Shown in pieces: positions 34,394-45,789 of a stretch of DNA of 64,000 nt. The position numbers and the translations under genes were made by a program. The stretch lies in assembly GCA_013420905.1 (NCBI GenBank), contig JAAXNY010000003.1, positions 372,001-436,000 of the forward strand, written 5' to 3'. Each line of letters opens with the position of its first letter. The first letter of the stretch is position 1. The DNA comes from Collybia mongolica (taxonomy: Eukaryota > Basidiomycota > Agaricomycetes > Agaricales > Clitocybaceae). The notes beneath the pieces are model-generated. The model was not told the origin of the DNA. It saw only the letters and a program-made list of their open reading frames with translations, and searched no databases.

Positions 34394-36045
34394 ATGGGCA
34401 GTAAGACAGTGCTTTGTGCATGTGGCTGCGCCAAAAGGGTCAACTCCAGGACTGAGAGCCGGCACTTAAAAGGGAAAGGGCACTCTCACCTCACATCAAA
34501 AATCCTATCGCAGAACCGGTCTCTTATCCAGAGCCTCAACCAGGAAGATCAGCCCCAATGGAAAATGTCGTCCTGTCCCCATCCCAAGCATAAAGTTATT
34601 GGATCCACCCCCCACCCACAAGCCCAACTAGCAAAGAAACTGGCCCCTAGTCCTACAAAGGGCAATGCCTCTTTCAGCTCTCAAAATAATGCAGAAGAAA
34701 TTATTGATAATTTGATGGGCAAGGCAGGACCATCTGGATTTCATGACAGCTCTCCTGATCCACCATTGGCATCGTCCTTACCTCCATTGGAGGATTGCTC
34801 AAACAAATACAGCTTGTCCAACTTACACCACTCTTCTTGCATTGCAGGACATATCAATCAGCTTAGCCAGCAATGGTGGGGGCTTAATTCAACACAAAAA
34901 TTTACTGTTGATGAGGATGATGGGGATAGCAATGATGATGAGATTGGATCTGGAGAAGACAAAGGCAATGACAATATGGGGGGGGACTTTGACGGTTCCA
35001 ATGAAGACTTTGGGGAAGACAGTAATGGATTTGAAACACCAATTGCAGAGGCAAGCCAGGCAGGAATCTCAGTATGGGATCTCCTTGGGGAGGGATTTAT
35101 GAAGGAAGACTTGCAATTAGGTATGTACATTGTTATCATTATGTGCATCATATTAACTAGTTTACAGACCAAATGCTAGATATGAGTGATATGAAGCTCA
35201 TCCAGTTCTTTGCCCTGAAAGTTCAAGATGGCCTAATGGATAGAACATTCCAGAAAATCCACTACATAACTTCAACAGAATCGCTGAAGAATACACAGAA
35301 ATGTATTCAGTTTCTCTCTGGTTTTCAGCCCATATGCTATGACTGCTGTCGTTGTGACAAAGAACTTCCAGAGTGGTTTTTTTCTGATCCTTGTGATATT
35401 GCACTTGGGTTATCTACAGATGGCTTCGGTCCTTTCAAGCACCATACCAAGACAGCATGGCCTATAATCATGTTTAATTATAACCTCCCTCCTGAGGAAC
35501 ACTTTCTCAAGGATAACATAATTCATCTAGGGACTATACTATTCCAGGGCCCAAAAAGCCTGACAATGCACATTCATTTTTTTGGCCTGTAGTTCAGGAG
35601 CTTCTGCAGCTCAAGATTGGGGTTTCAGCCTTTGATGGAACCAGCAAAGAAATCTTCCTACTTCATGCTCACCTCATCATTGTCTTTGGCAATATTCCTG
35701 CAATATCAATGCTTATGCACATGAAGGGCCACAATGCAATATATCCATGCCAAATGTGTACTATTTGGGGAGTTTGCATTCCCTTTTCACAAAAAACAAC
35801 ACACTATGTTCCATTGCGACAAAATGGCTTTCCAGACCCTCAACAACAATATCATGCATCCACACTTCCACTACGAGACCATGCAACATTCTTAAGACAA
35901 GCAAAGAAGGTCCAATATGCCTTGAACACTGCAGAATCTGAATGCCTTGCTACTAAATATGGTGTCAAAGGCATTCCACTACTCAGTACTTTGAGTTCCC
36001 TCTCTTTTCCAGTCTCATTTCCCTATGACTTTATGCACCTTACAG
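34394..36045 (+). pseudogene. CACTA (En/Spm) tnp2 transposase, first part
   Basis: Exon 1 (34394-35120) starts with a cysteine/histidine motif (LCACGCAKRVNSRTESRH), then low-complexity and acidic stretches. A 47-nt intron (35121-35167, GTATGT...TTACAG) leads to LDMSDMKLIQFFALKVQDG. The tnp2 core follows: DIALGLSTDGFGPFKHH, AWPIIMFNYNLPPE and, after a one-base frameshift near 35545, HSFFWPVVQELLQL and SMLMHMKGHNAIYPCQMC. The reading ends at YDFMHLT where a Tc1-type element was inserted at a TA. Tnp2 is the catalytic transposase of CACTA elements. The terminal CACTA repeats were not found. Confidence 0.85.
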
Positions 36046-36047
36046 TA

Positions 36048-37655
36048 GCTCAAAAAACTGTCCCAATGTTTGGTCATTTTATAATGATTTACTTATAACA
36101 GAGTACTGGGGATTAATATCATTCTGAGAAAAATATATATAATACTACACCATATTAGCTTTGAAATGAGCCCTTACTTTCCTTATTTGAATAAAAACTC
36201 ATTTCATAACAAATTGAACAAAATAATTACTCATTGGGACAGTTTTTTGACCTATGCTTAATTTTGGCAAGATCTTTACTGCAGCAAGCTTTAACATCAT
36301 GTGATGTATTGTGGGAACAATAAACAAAGTCATGTGACCATGTTGATATAAATTCAACATGTTTCCATCATTACAATCATTCTTTCCTTCCCCCATCATC
36401 CCATGAGACCTACATCTTCTACCCAATGCCTTTCTGTGATCTCCCTTCTTCAAGAAGGCTATACCTTGCGTCAGATCCAGTCCAAAACCACTCTGGGAAA
36501 GTCTACCATTGGGAGAATCAAGAAGGAACTGGATATGGACAAGGAAAACCACAGGGGGGGACATCCTTCTAAGCTCTCTCCTGGTGACAAATGGTCAATT
36601 ATTCAACAAATCACCACTGGAAGGCTTGATAATGCTGTAGAGGCCACCCATTTCATCAACCAAACTCTTCCCAACCCTGTCACACCCCAAACAGTCAGGA
36701 ATGCACTCAAAAAGAATGACTTTTGTAGTGTTGTCAAGAGAAAATGTCCTCTTCTCAAAAAGGCTCATTGACTGCAACATCTTCAATGGGCAAGATACCA
36801 TGAAAACTGGACAGTGGAGGATTGGAAAAGGATCTTATGGTCAGATGAGGTCAAAATCAACAGGATTGGGTCAGATGGAAGGACTTATACTTGGAAGAAG
36901 AAGGGAGAACCACTTTCTGACAGAACCACCACTCCTACTGTCAAACATGGAGGAGGAAATAATCTTATGGTGTGGGGTTGTATGGGGTGGAATGGAGTAG
37001 GAGTGCTTACAGAGGTCCAGGGGATTATGAATGCAGACCAATACTGCCAGATTTTGGATGGGGGAGTAGTGGAAAGCTTTGAAAAGCTGGAGATTCCAGA
37101 GGGAGAGAGGATGTTTCAGCAGGACAATGACCCCAAACATGCATCCAACAAGGCAACCAAGTGGTTTGAAGACAACAACATTGATGTTATGGTCTGGCCA
37201 GCACAATCCCCTGACATCAACCCCATTGAACATCTCTGGGTAGTGTTGAAGAAGGCACTTAAGAAATACCCAACAGCCCCCAAAGGAGTACATGAGTTGT
37301 GGGATAGGGTGGTAGTGGAATGGAATGGGTTTCCACCAGAAACATGCCAGACACTTATAGAAAGCATGCCTAGAAGGGTTCAAGCAGTTATTAAGGCAAA
37401 AGGTGGTCATACCAAGTATTAATTGTGTAAATAGAGACTTTGGAGATGTAGGTCAAAAAACTGTCCCAATGAGTAATTATTTTGTTCAATTTGTTATGAA
37501 ATGAGTTTTTATTCAAATGAGAAAAGTAGGGGCTCATTTCAAAGCTAATATAGTGTAATATTATATATATTTTTCTCAGAATGATATTAATCTCCAGTAC
37601 TCTGTTATAAGTAAATCATTATACAATGACCAAACATTGGGACAGTTTTTTGACC
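36048..37655 (+). mobile_element. Tc1-type transposon with 205-bp inverted ends, in the tnp2 gene
   Basis: The element is flanked by TA (36046-36047 and 37656-37657). The two ends, 36048-36252 and 37451-37655, are 205-bp inverted copies. Each of these is itself bounded by inverted words (TCAAAAAACTGTCCCAAT outside, its complement inside) and by a TA on its inner side. So each end looks like a complete small MITE. A transposase gene lies between. Confidence 0.9.
36403..37422 (+). pseudogene. Tc1-type transposase (DD34E), one stop codon
   Basis: A 339-aa frame starts MRPTSSTQCLSVISLL. It has a paired-like N-terminal helix-turn-helix region (GYTLRQIQSKTTLGKSTIGR), then the catalytic aspartates in LWSDEVKINRIG and QQDNDPKHASNKA and the glutamate in SPDINPIEHLW, spaced as DD34E. 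A single TGA at 36769-36771 lies between KKAH and LQHLQWARYHENW, where CGA (arginine) would be expected. Apart from this the frame is complete. The element could move only if supplied in trans. Confidence 0.9.
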
Positions 37656-37657
37656 TA

Positions 37658-38064
37658 CTGTATATGGTCCAATCTCATTCCAAATCTGATTTCCCTGTGG
37701 ACTGGAAATTACAAAGATCTTTCCCACAATGGTGCAGGCTATGTGTTAGCACCAACTGTATGGGAAGCTATTGGTCAGGCCACAGCAAAGGCTGGGGATA
37801 CAATTCCTGCAGCATTTGGTTCAAGGGTCCCAAATATTGCATCAGAAAAGGCACAGATGATTGCTGAAACCTATTCAATCTGGCCTTTATATATTGCACC
37901 AACTCTCCTTAAAGGACAATTTACAAGTCCGCAATATTATACACACTTTATTAAATTAATTAGGTTATTAAACCTTTGCCTTCAATTTGAGATTACTCAG
38001 GATCAAGTTGATGAACTTGAAATGGGTTTCAACAGCTGGGTTGAGAAGTATGAAGAGTAAGTAT
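37658..38064 (+). pseudogene. CACTA tnp2 transposase, second part
   Basis: After the Tc1-type element tnp2 continues with CIWSNLIPNLISLWTGNYK, VWEAIGQATAKAGDTIP and YYTHFIKLIRLLNLCLQFE, ending NSWVEKYEE at a GTAAGT donor-like site. X copy 2 begins directly after, near 38065. These motifs are typical of the region following the tnp2 core in basidiomycete CACTA proteins. Confidence 0.8.
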
Positions 38065-40004
38065 TACGAGTCCTTATGTTTACATAAGTAACTCGTTCAT
38101 CATCCTGGGTTTGCAGGGAAAATTCAGCGTACCCAACAAGATCCAGTATTGTTTTTCCCATGGTTAGTAAGTTTGAAGTGTTCTGAGATTTCATTAGAAC
38201 ATGATCAGTAAACATTTTGAAGTACATCAGTAAGACTTTGTAGTTGTGGAAATATTTTTCTAACTGTGGGAATCAAAATTAGCCAACATGCGGATTTCAA
38301 GCAAAAAAGGCAACTGCTAACATGGGCTGCAATTAATAATATAAATTCGAGTTAATTGGTCTTTTTCTTGGGATATCTCAAGAATTAATTAATAACTGTC
38401 CACTGCATAATCATGCTTACATTAGGGTCGTACAAAGTTGAATGCAGATTCGCAGATGCAGACACTTTCCCGCATATGCACCGGATTATGTAAGGATTTT
38501 CCGAAGTCTGTTTTGTGACACAGTGTGACTATTAGGATAGCGAGCCGTGAGTGCATCAAAAGTTTACCCACCGCTGTCGTGGTTATTCCACATGGTCCTT
38601 ACGTATACATTTAACTCTTTATACATGAAAAATGTCTTGTCAATTCCACCACATTTTCCTCCCAGAAAAATCTTGAATATTTCTCTTGAATAAATCTGAG
38701 ATGAACTCACTATTCATTTGGTATGTTTGTCAAGAGATTATTTCAAGATTATTTGTAGATTTTTCCTTAAAATGTAGAGCAGAGCAATGCAGGGTCTTTC
38801 CTTTTGTGTTTCTGACGAAAATGCTTCCCATCCTTGTTTGTGATAAAGGTGAAGTATTTTCCAAGCTATATTTCTCCTGGAAGAATTTCCCAATTATCTT
38901 GGGGATACATTCAAACACTGACACTTCTTGATCTTTTACCACCACCATCCGACTGTGGGAATTTGTCCCTCCTACACTAGGTCATCCCTAAACTACCTAA
39001 CACCTCATCCCTAATCAACATTGCCTTTCATCAGACCACTCTTTTGGCCTGGGCCACTATCCTTTTACACCATATCCAAATTTCTAACTTATCAGAGCTG
39101 ATCCTGACTGTCTGCAGGGTCATCTCATCTTGCCTGTACTGGGGGCTTCACTAATCCGTTCACATCCACCTTATCAACTACCAGGCCACACAAGGACACC
39201 ACAACTCTTGTACTCTGCTTTGCACAGATCCTTAGGGAGTGTCACTGCCAACATTTTTGATGATTTTTTCGTACTTGCTGAACCACTACACCCAAATACA
39301 AAAGGAGGAAGGGGTCTGGCCCCTGATCAGCTACTGTCCCTGCACAGAGCACACCTCTTGGGGAGAATGCCAGTTTATTGACCAATGGTGGGATTTAGCA
39401 GCCTCATTTTGAAGGGGAGTCATTGCTTTGGGAGAGCGGTGTGGAACAGGGGGGAAAGTAATAGGGGGATTCAGGAGAGGGGGAGCAGGTTTGAGGTATG
39501 GGTCAGTCATTTAGATTGGACATTTATCTTCAACACTAGGGGGGAGTAATGAGTGTCCAGGGCAACCTGAAAATACCAGGGGGGGAGTGGAACGGAGTAC
39601 CAATGTGAAGGGAGGGGACCATGCCCTGACAAGTGAAGGCAAACCTTTAAGGCATTGGGAGGTTTAGACATGGTATAGTATGTACAATACTGTTGGACTG
39701 TAGGTATCCTCAGTCTAGACCCGTAATATGACCTGGAGAGCAACTTAGTGTACAGCTCCACCCTGATGGCCCATTACAGATTACTTAGTGGTAATAGGTG
39801 TTTATGCCCACATGTAGCTGGGTCAAACCCACATGCGCTTAATATTATTATATGACCCAGAAAAAAAAACAATCACTTGTTTGACAGATAGTAGTTTACT
39901 CTGGACTAACATATTACAGATGTATTGTTGCATCAGTAGAGTTACTGATATCAGATTCTGTTGTTATTTGAGACATAGGCACAATGTACTGTATATACAA
40001 AGAA
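38065..40004 (+). repeat. repeat family X, copy 2 (shortened)
   Basis: 38065-38423 matches the start of X copy 1 (9428-9787). The match stops inside the palindrome arm. 38424-38921 is unrelated sequence with GCAGATTCGCAGATGCAG-type words. 38922-39870 is a retroposon copy, and 39885-40004 matches 17085-17203. Both sides are tnp2 coding sequence, so the copy lies inside the CACTA gene and replaced part of it. Confidence 0.7.
38922..39870 (+). mobile_element. non-autonomous retroposon, copy 2
   Basis: Homologous over its length to 10599-11553, starting CACTTCTTGATC and ending TATATGACCCAG plus ten A residues. No matching flanks are visible, perhaps because X copy 2 was rearranged. A small frame at 39130-39381 (MPVLGASLIRSHPP...) is nearly identical to one in copy 3. 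Confidence 0.75.
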
Positions 40005-40129
40005 TTAGGGCCAACTGAAGTTGTTGATCTTGATCAAGTACAATGTTTAGTTGGTCAGATTAAAGACCATAGCAAATGGGCAATTATTGACCGAAGTCAA
40101 TTCATGGCTCAGGTGCATAATGTAGATTG
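40005..40129 (+). pseudogene. CACTA tnp2 transposase, C-terminal piece
   Basis: The frame KELGPTEVVDLDQVQCLVGQ, then IKDHSKWAIIDRSQFMAQ, ends with TGA near 40129. This resembles the end of tnp2 proteins, where an IKxxSKWAIIDRS motif is common. It shows that X copy 2 sits within the gene, with the middle part lost. Confidence 0.65.
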
Positions 40130-40489
40130 ATATATATATAAGCATTTATCCCATACACTACATATTATACATTCCTTCATCTACAAACATCTTTTCTACC
40201 CTAAATAATCATTGTTTCCTTTTTTAATGTTGAAGTTGAGGCACCTGAAATATATTTATATAGGATGGATATGTTTGTGTTAACTCATTACTATGGTTTA
40301 CTTGGTTTCTTCTGTAGACAATGTTTAAGCCAATTTTTTCAGGTTGATTGCTGCATAGCCCTCAAGGCCAGGTAGTGCCTATGCAGGACAGCTCTATTGA
40401 TACATAAAGCATAATGATTTTTAGAGTAACATACATGGAGCTGCTCTAAACTTTGTGAAATGACCTACAAAGGCCTCCTTTCCCCCCCC
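40130..40489. other. 3' flank of the CACTA gene
   Basis: AT-rich; nothing recognised. The CACTA terminal repeat should lie here or further right but was not found. Confidence 0.3.
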
Positions 40490-40760
40490 AGAACTCACCC
40501 TTGTATGGGATGAAATTCACCCCTTTTATTAGATGAAAATCATCCCATATATCCCCTTGTATGGAATGAAATTCACCCCTTTTATTAGATGAAAATCATC
40601 CCATGTAATTCACCCCTTATGGGATGAAATTCATTCTATTAAAAGATGGTATTTTAAGAGTACAATTTCACCCTCTTAAAGGATGAAATATGTGGGATGA
40701 AATTTCATCCTATTTTCATACCCCTTAATTTCATCCACTAAACTTAGGAAAAACCCTTTT
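40490..40760. repeat. array of GGATGAAATTCA words, array 3
   Basis: Repeats of GGGATGAAATTCACCCC and TTAGATGAAAATCATCCCAT, related to arrays 1 and 2. It directly precedes an acidic coding fragment at 40770-41012. Confidence 0.65.
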
Positions 40761-40769
40761 CATCCATTA

Positions 40770-41012
40770 AGTGGGGGAAAAACCACCCCCACCAGGTGCA
40801 CAGTGCATCATCCACTTCATCATCACTGTCCAAGCCATTGTCATCCTCCAGTGGGGTTCCTTCATCCAGAAAGAAAAATCCACTTTCCAAGAAGTCCTCA
40901 TCATTGGAATCTGTGTCATCATTGTTGTATCTCTCACTGTTGGATTCTGGGGGTTTCTAGCCTTCAGCAAGTTATTAACTTGAGATTTTGTTGCATTAGA
41001 TTGTTGGCGCAT
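40770..41012 (-). pseudogene. acidic fragment, possibly N-terminus of a third Spt5-like copy
   Basis: A minus-strand frame reads SNDEDFLESGFFFLDEGTP and LEDDNGLDSDDEVDD, resembling the acidic stretch of module B (YFSDEGTPKPCDPDEE). With the neighbouring array it may be a broken third module. Acidic low-complexity sequence alone is weak evidence. Confidence 0.3.
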
Positions 41013-41057
41013 AGTTTTCAGTGATGCTGATGCACTTTTTGACTTTTTTTTTCCCAG

Positions 41058-42256
41058 TGAAAGGGGGCTCCTGGGCTATAAGTGTGCTGATGCTATGTAA
41101 TGTAATCTCTTACACACACACACACCAAACCTAACAATCAACACACGAACAGTAGGAATCGCCTGTTTTGAGTTCAGGTTCAAGTGCTTAGAAGCACTAA
41201 GCTTTGAATAGTACTAGCCAAAGCTCTTTCCAATGATCTCTCAACGGGTTTGAGTCAGACAAAGCTTCAACACAAGTTTAAAACTTGCTAGGTATAGTTG
41301 TAATATCTCTCGATCCAATAGACTGAGTACCAAGTGTACGTTCAATTATTAATGATCCCAAGCAACTTATTAAATAAACAGTGCCAAGTGCACTAAGGCC
41401 AAGTGCCTAGTAATTCCAACAGACAATGCGGTACTAAGTTCCAAGTGAACTAAGACTCTTCAATTCTTTGATTTCTTCAAACAATTCCAATCAAGACAAC
41501 TTTGAAGCAATCTGAGCCTTAATTCAGGCACGCAATAGTGTTTAACAAATGTGATTTGTATACTCTATAGTAGTGTGAAGTGGGGGCAAGATTCCTTGCC
41601 TTTGTGCTACTCACCTACAGTCTATTTATAGTGTACAAACTAAATATCATATGGAATTGTAAATTTTATACAGAACTGTGCTCCCCTGTGCCAAGGATCT
41701 GTATTTAATGCTGACGCATCCTCTACAACTTGGCACGCACGCCATACGTGCCAATTATGCCGTTTACTGGTTACTTATCAAATATTGAAAGAGCTGGCTA
41801 AACTCTTATCAAGTCCTGACCTGCGCGCTTTGTTATTTAAAACAGCGTGGCGCTGTCATTTACTTCTCCTGATCATCCCGGTTGTTATTTACGGTGTCCC
41901 ATCTCTTCCAGTAGTTAACACCAAGTGCCCCTGACTAGGATTGGGTTGTGCAAGTCCTGAATTTACAATTACTTCTCCTATTAATGATGATCCCTGGACT
42001 AATGATATCATACTACAATGGTTACTTATGAACTAAGATACCGAGGTTGTAACCAGGCATGGTGAATAGGACTAATAATAGACCGTACTCATAGTCCTCT
42101 GTACTGATAGTGTATTATCCATTAGACTAGTTCACTCTGATTAGCCATCTTGGAGCTCGACTCTAATCCTTTATTACTGTTTACTTGGTTATTAGAAATG
42201 ATACTAATAGCCTTACTTGTTGACTTTATAAGTGCAAACAATTTTGGGCCCTATCA
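41058..42256 (-). repeat. 3' LTR of element B (1199 bp)
   Basis: In plus orientation it starts TGAAAGGGGGCTCC and ends GGGCCCTATCA. Almost identical to the partial LTR at 58992-59672 over the shared 680 bp, which supports the two being the ends of one element. Compared with the LTR at 59673-60888 many CpGs are changed to TpG or CpA. Confidence 0.85.
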
Positions 42257-42269
42257 TCTCCCCCACACC
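42257..42269 (-). other. polypurine tract of element B
   Basis: On the minus strand GGTGTGGGGGAGA directly precedes the LTR start TGATAG. The same tract, with one change, precedes the LTR of element A at 60889-60901. This fixes the orientation of both elements as minus. Confidence 0.7.
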
Positions 42270-42706
42270 ACAAATGTAGACTGTCCTCAGTCTCTCTTTG
42301 CCAGCATGTTAGTCCAATACTTTGGGTCTGCACATGTCTAATCATTCAGTACAAGGTCACAATGGTTCCGCTTTTAGACAGGTAGGCACGCAATGTTGGG
42401 ATTGAGCCCAGAGGTCTACTTTCCATCAGGATCATGACAGTTATATACGTCTCCTGAGAGAGTACTTGACATTCGGACATCGCTTTACAGATATTTCAGT
42501 CATCTGAGCATTTCTCTCGTTATGTTTCTGACACTTCAGCAAGAGATTGGTGCTCCTGCTTGTCTTTTAGAGCTTTGCAATGCAGGGTTGTGCGTTTTAA
42601 AAAGCTCTTGCTTTTGCTAAGTTTTAGACAATTTGGACTTTACAGCCCATTTCTAAATTTCTTTGCTATTTGCATCGCTCAAACACTCCAACTCCTTTAA
42701 ACAAAT

Positions 42707-44667
42707 ATGTCTTCCACTTCCACTTCTGCCATGGCTCGTGCTCTGCACTTGCCTTCTGCACTGTCCCTTTTGTTTTCCACCGTGATTTTACCAACTGAGG
42801 GCTGTTCCCCTGCTATGGTCTATGTGGACCAGCCCATCCCTTTGTTTTCCAATCTCCTTGAAGATGCCGAGGGCGATGTCTTCGTTGCCATGGAGCAAGG
42901 GTGGATCATTATGGCTGAGGAGCTTGTGCCCCATATGGACCATCAGGGCCCCCTTGACCTTGATGATTTAATTGACTTCGTCAATCACTGCTCCTTGCTC
43001 ATCATATGCCCATCTTTTACTTGTTAAAACCTTTTGCTAAATTACCTATTTACTGGTCTCAGGACACCATCACTGGCGTGGTCCATGGCGTGTGCTTTCA
43101 CTGCCGTACCCGGCCATTCTCCTCCTGCGCACGCTTCACCTCCAAGTGATGCGCATCCCAGTTGACACGCACAAAGCCTCGTGGTCTTCCTGGCGTACGG
43201 TCATATCAGCTGACCTAGGAAACAATTCCATTGTTCTGGTAAATGGCTTGTTTACTTCTTTACTCTGTCTGTCCTTGTCATACTGACTACTTTTTACTTT
43301 AGGGTCAGGCTCCCACTGTGGAGCAAGTTCTGGACCAGGTGGGGTCGCGCTACAAGCATGACAATGGTGACAGTATCTTTCAAGATACTTTCCTTGTACC
43401 CTCTCGCATGGTTGGCGCGCCATGCCATTACCATCAGTACTGGGACAGTTGGTCCGCCACGCCCTTGCTGGCGGGCTCCCTGGTTTTGGTACCCACGGTT
43501 CATTGATCACTACTTTTATTACTTTTCTTCTGTTGTTGACTTATTTCGATAGCCCCTTAAGTGGAAGCATAATGCAGGGTCCAAGGGCAAAGGCCATGTG
43601 GTTCCCCAGGTATACCATCCTTTACTTCACAAGCTTTACATTATTCCTGACTTGATTTCAAAATTCTAGTCTGACATGTAACGTGCCCAGGGGGCTGGCA
43701 GTGATTCTGTGTTGTGTCCCACGGAGGCAGGTCCCATATGTCTCCTTTCTCTTTTAAAAACTCATTTACTTTTACTTATTTTTATCTCTTTAGTCCTCTG
43801 GGCAGCCACTGGTTAAGGTTGAGGTCCCTGAGCTTCGGCTCTTTAATGAAGAGATTGCACACCAGTTGGCTCAAGAGGGATTTGTGGAGTTGTTGCCTCC
43901 CGCGGCCCCTTCTCCTCGTCGGTCACATAAGACCACTCATTCTAGGGATGGGGTTCAGGCGACACGCCGTAAGCACGTGCTGGTTCCCAATTGGGAGCCT
44001 ATGCCGCTACAGTCCCCTATTACCTCCCTGCTGGCTGACCTTGTGCCTCGGTGCTCTACTGTATGTTTATTACTACTTTATTTCTTGTTACTGATCATTC
44101 TTACTAGGTTGGCTATCCTTGTACAATGTGTGCCACCCGCAGCGACATTGAGTGCTCCTTCAACGGTTGGGGTAAACCATGTGTTGAATGTGCTACCACC
44201 AAGAAGGGGAAGTGCAGCTTCAGTCTCACTCCCCAGAAGCGCACTAGGCTCCGGGAGGATCTGGGGCCTATGCTTGGTGCGGGCATTTCCAGTAAGCCAT
44301 TTTCTTTCTGTCTTTTTGTTTACTAAATTTTTTACTTATTCTACTAGCAGTTGCTGAAGCATATGCTCAGCTGGACGATGCGGACACTCTTGCCGCAGAG
44401 GTTATTCAGGCTGCTAACCGCGCGCTTGAAATGCGTGACTCCTTGTTGGCACGCATAGTCGGCACCATTGGTAGGTTATATGAGGAGGAAGGCCTGGAGG
44501 GCCTTCAAAACCTCTTGCTGACTATGCCAGCCACGGAGAGCGCTCTCCTCTTCTACGCGGAGTTTCAGAACCTCCCTTGGCTGCCCTTGGAGGACGAATC
44601 AGAGGTTGATGATGGTTCTTCATTGTCAACCTCCTCTTTGTCCACACCTGATAGCGAGGAGGAGTAG
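42707..44667 (+). pseudogene. antisense zinc-cluster-like gene, copy B (decayed)
   Basis: This is the paralog of 61341-63286 with the same eight-exon layout. The first exon (MSSTSTSAMARALHLP...) is open, but the intron 1 donor at 43004 is AT and not GT, a CpG-type change. A one-base deletion near 43100 shifts exon 2. The zinc-cluster-like exon (44126-44300) and the last exon (to 44667) are well kept. It lies antisense to element B, between its 3' LTR and where pol should be. Because the protein motifs survived, the decay seems to postdate a period of selection. Confidence 0.8.
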
Positions 44668-45257
44668 CCACGCTGCGCCCCCCCATCTACGTTTTATTTT
44701 TATTTTTATCTACTTGTGTTTTCCCAGGCCCTAGTGCCCTTTTATTACTGATACCTAAATTCCCCCGCCTTTCATTGGGCTTCAATTTTATTAATTGAAG
44801 TCCAATACATGTTTTACATACAGTCCCCTGGACTATAAACAATTGGTTTAACCGTTGTTCTATTGTCTTCATAAGAAAGCTTCTGTCCTTGCACCGGCTA
44901 CTTAAATTATAAATAGTACAGTTTAACTCTGGTGCAATTCTCTCAATCATTAAGACTGTGGTGCAATCACTGACTTTTTATAGACAATCTATTTTAATCC
45001 TTGTAACCTCGGTAGGTTTTTCCAAATCAATTTTGCTTATACCCATCTCCCCCTCAACACTGAATACAACTGTCCCAGTTGTAATGCGGACACTGCCGTG
45101 CTCCACATGAATTTTTACGGAGCTCCTTTTTCAATTGGGCTCAGCATTTCAATTAGGCACACATCTCGGACCTGTTCAATTGAAATGTATAGATTTTTCT
45201 GGGGTAGAACGCGCACAACAAATGAGAGGCTGGGTAGCACTTTTCTAGTCATAGAGG

Positions 45258-45267
45258 TATAAAAAGG
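45258..45267 (+). promoter_or_regulatory. TATA box of the second antisense gene, copy B
   Basis: TATAAAAAGG lies 106 bp before the ATG at 45364. The same box and spacing occur in element A (63881 and 63987). Confidence 0.65.
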
Positions 45268-45363
45268 GCATTGGCTGCACTATTTTTCCAAAGACCTTGC
45301 CAGACTCTATTATACTCTCTTTACAACGTTCTGTTTCGAAAAACCAATTTCCTCTGCATTATT

Positions 45364-45775
45364 ATGACTAGCCTCCCCAACTATCAAGACATCGAGAACT
45401 TCAAGATGGTCCAAGCTCAGTGGAACACCTTTCAAGCTCGTTTATCAATGGACACCCTTGTTGAACAAAGGGTCAGTGTCTGGAAGTTAGGCAAAACCGC
45501 GGTACACTTTTTACCAATTAAACTTTTAACACCGTTATCATAACCAACTTTTACAATTTACAGCTACTCCTGACTGAGTCCAAGATGGTTTTGACGGAGC
45601 GGTCCTGGCAGAATGTTATCTTTGGCGTCCGTAAGGCATTCCAGGGACTACAACATGTATACCCCAAGTTACTTCAAGAGCCTGTCTACCATAACATTGT
45701 GACTCTTACTGCCGCTATTCACCGTCACCATGAAAAGGTCCGCACTGAGCACCTCTCTCAAACCGCAGTGCATGC
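45364..45775 (+). pseudogene. second antisense gene, copy B, truncated
   Basis: The gene starts MTSLPNYQDIENFKMVQAQW. Exon 1 (45364-45501) ends phase 0 at a GTACAC donor, the intron ends TTTACAG at 45563, and exon 2 continues LLLTESKMVLTERSWQNVIF to about EKVRTEHLSQTA. It is then cut by inverted X sequence near 45780. The protein is helix-rich with no domain I know. Only its first five codons are in the window for element A (63987-64000), where it is presumably complete further right. Confidence 0.6.
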
Positions 45776-45789
45776 TTTTTACCTTATCT

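Noticed and set aside
38686..38931. Small plus-strand protein gene in X copy 2
   Set aside because: No recognisable domain, no homolog in the other X copies and AT-rich random-like composition.
43714..44357. Alternative overlapping frames in the antisense gene
   Set aside because: They run through introns and are explained by the eight-exon model.
41058..45775. Element B read as plus-oriented with the antisense genes as its main genes
   Set aside because: The purine tract lies next to the LTR at 42257 on the minus strand, and gag, protease and the primer-like site at the other LTR are also minus.
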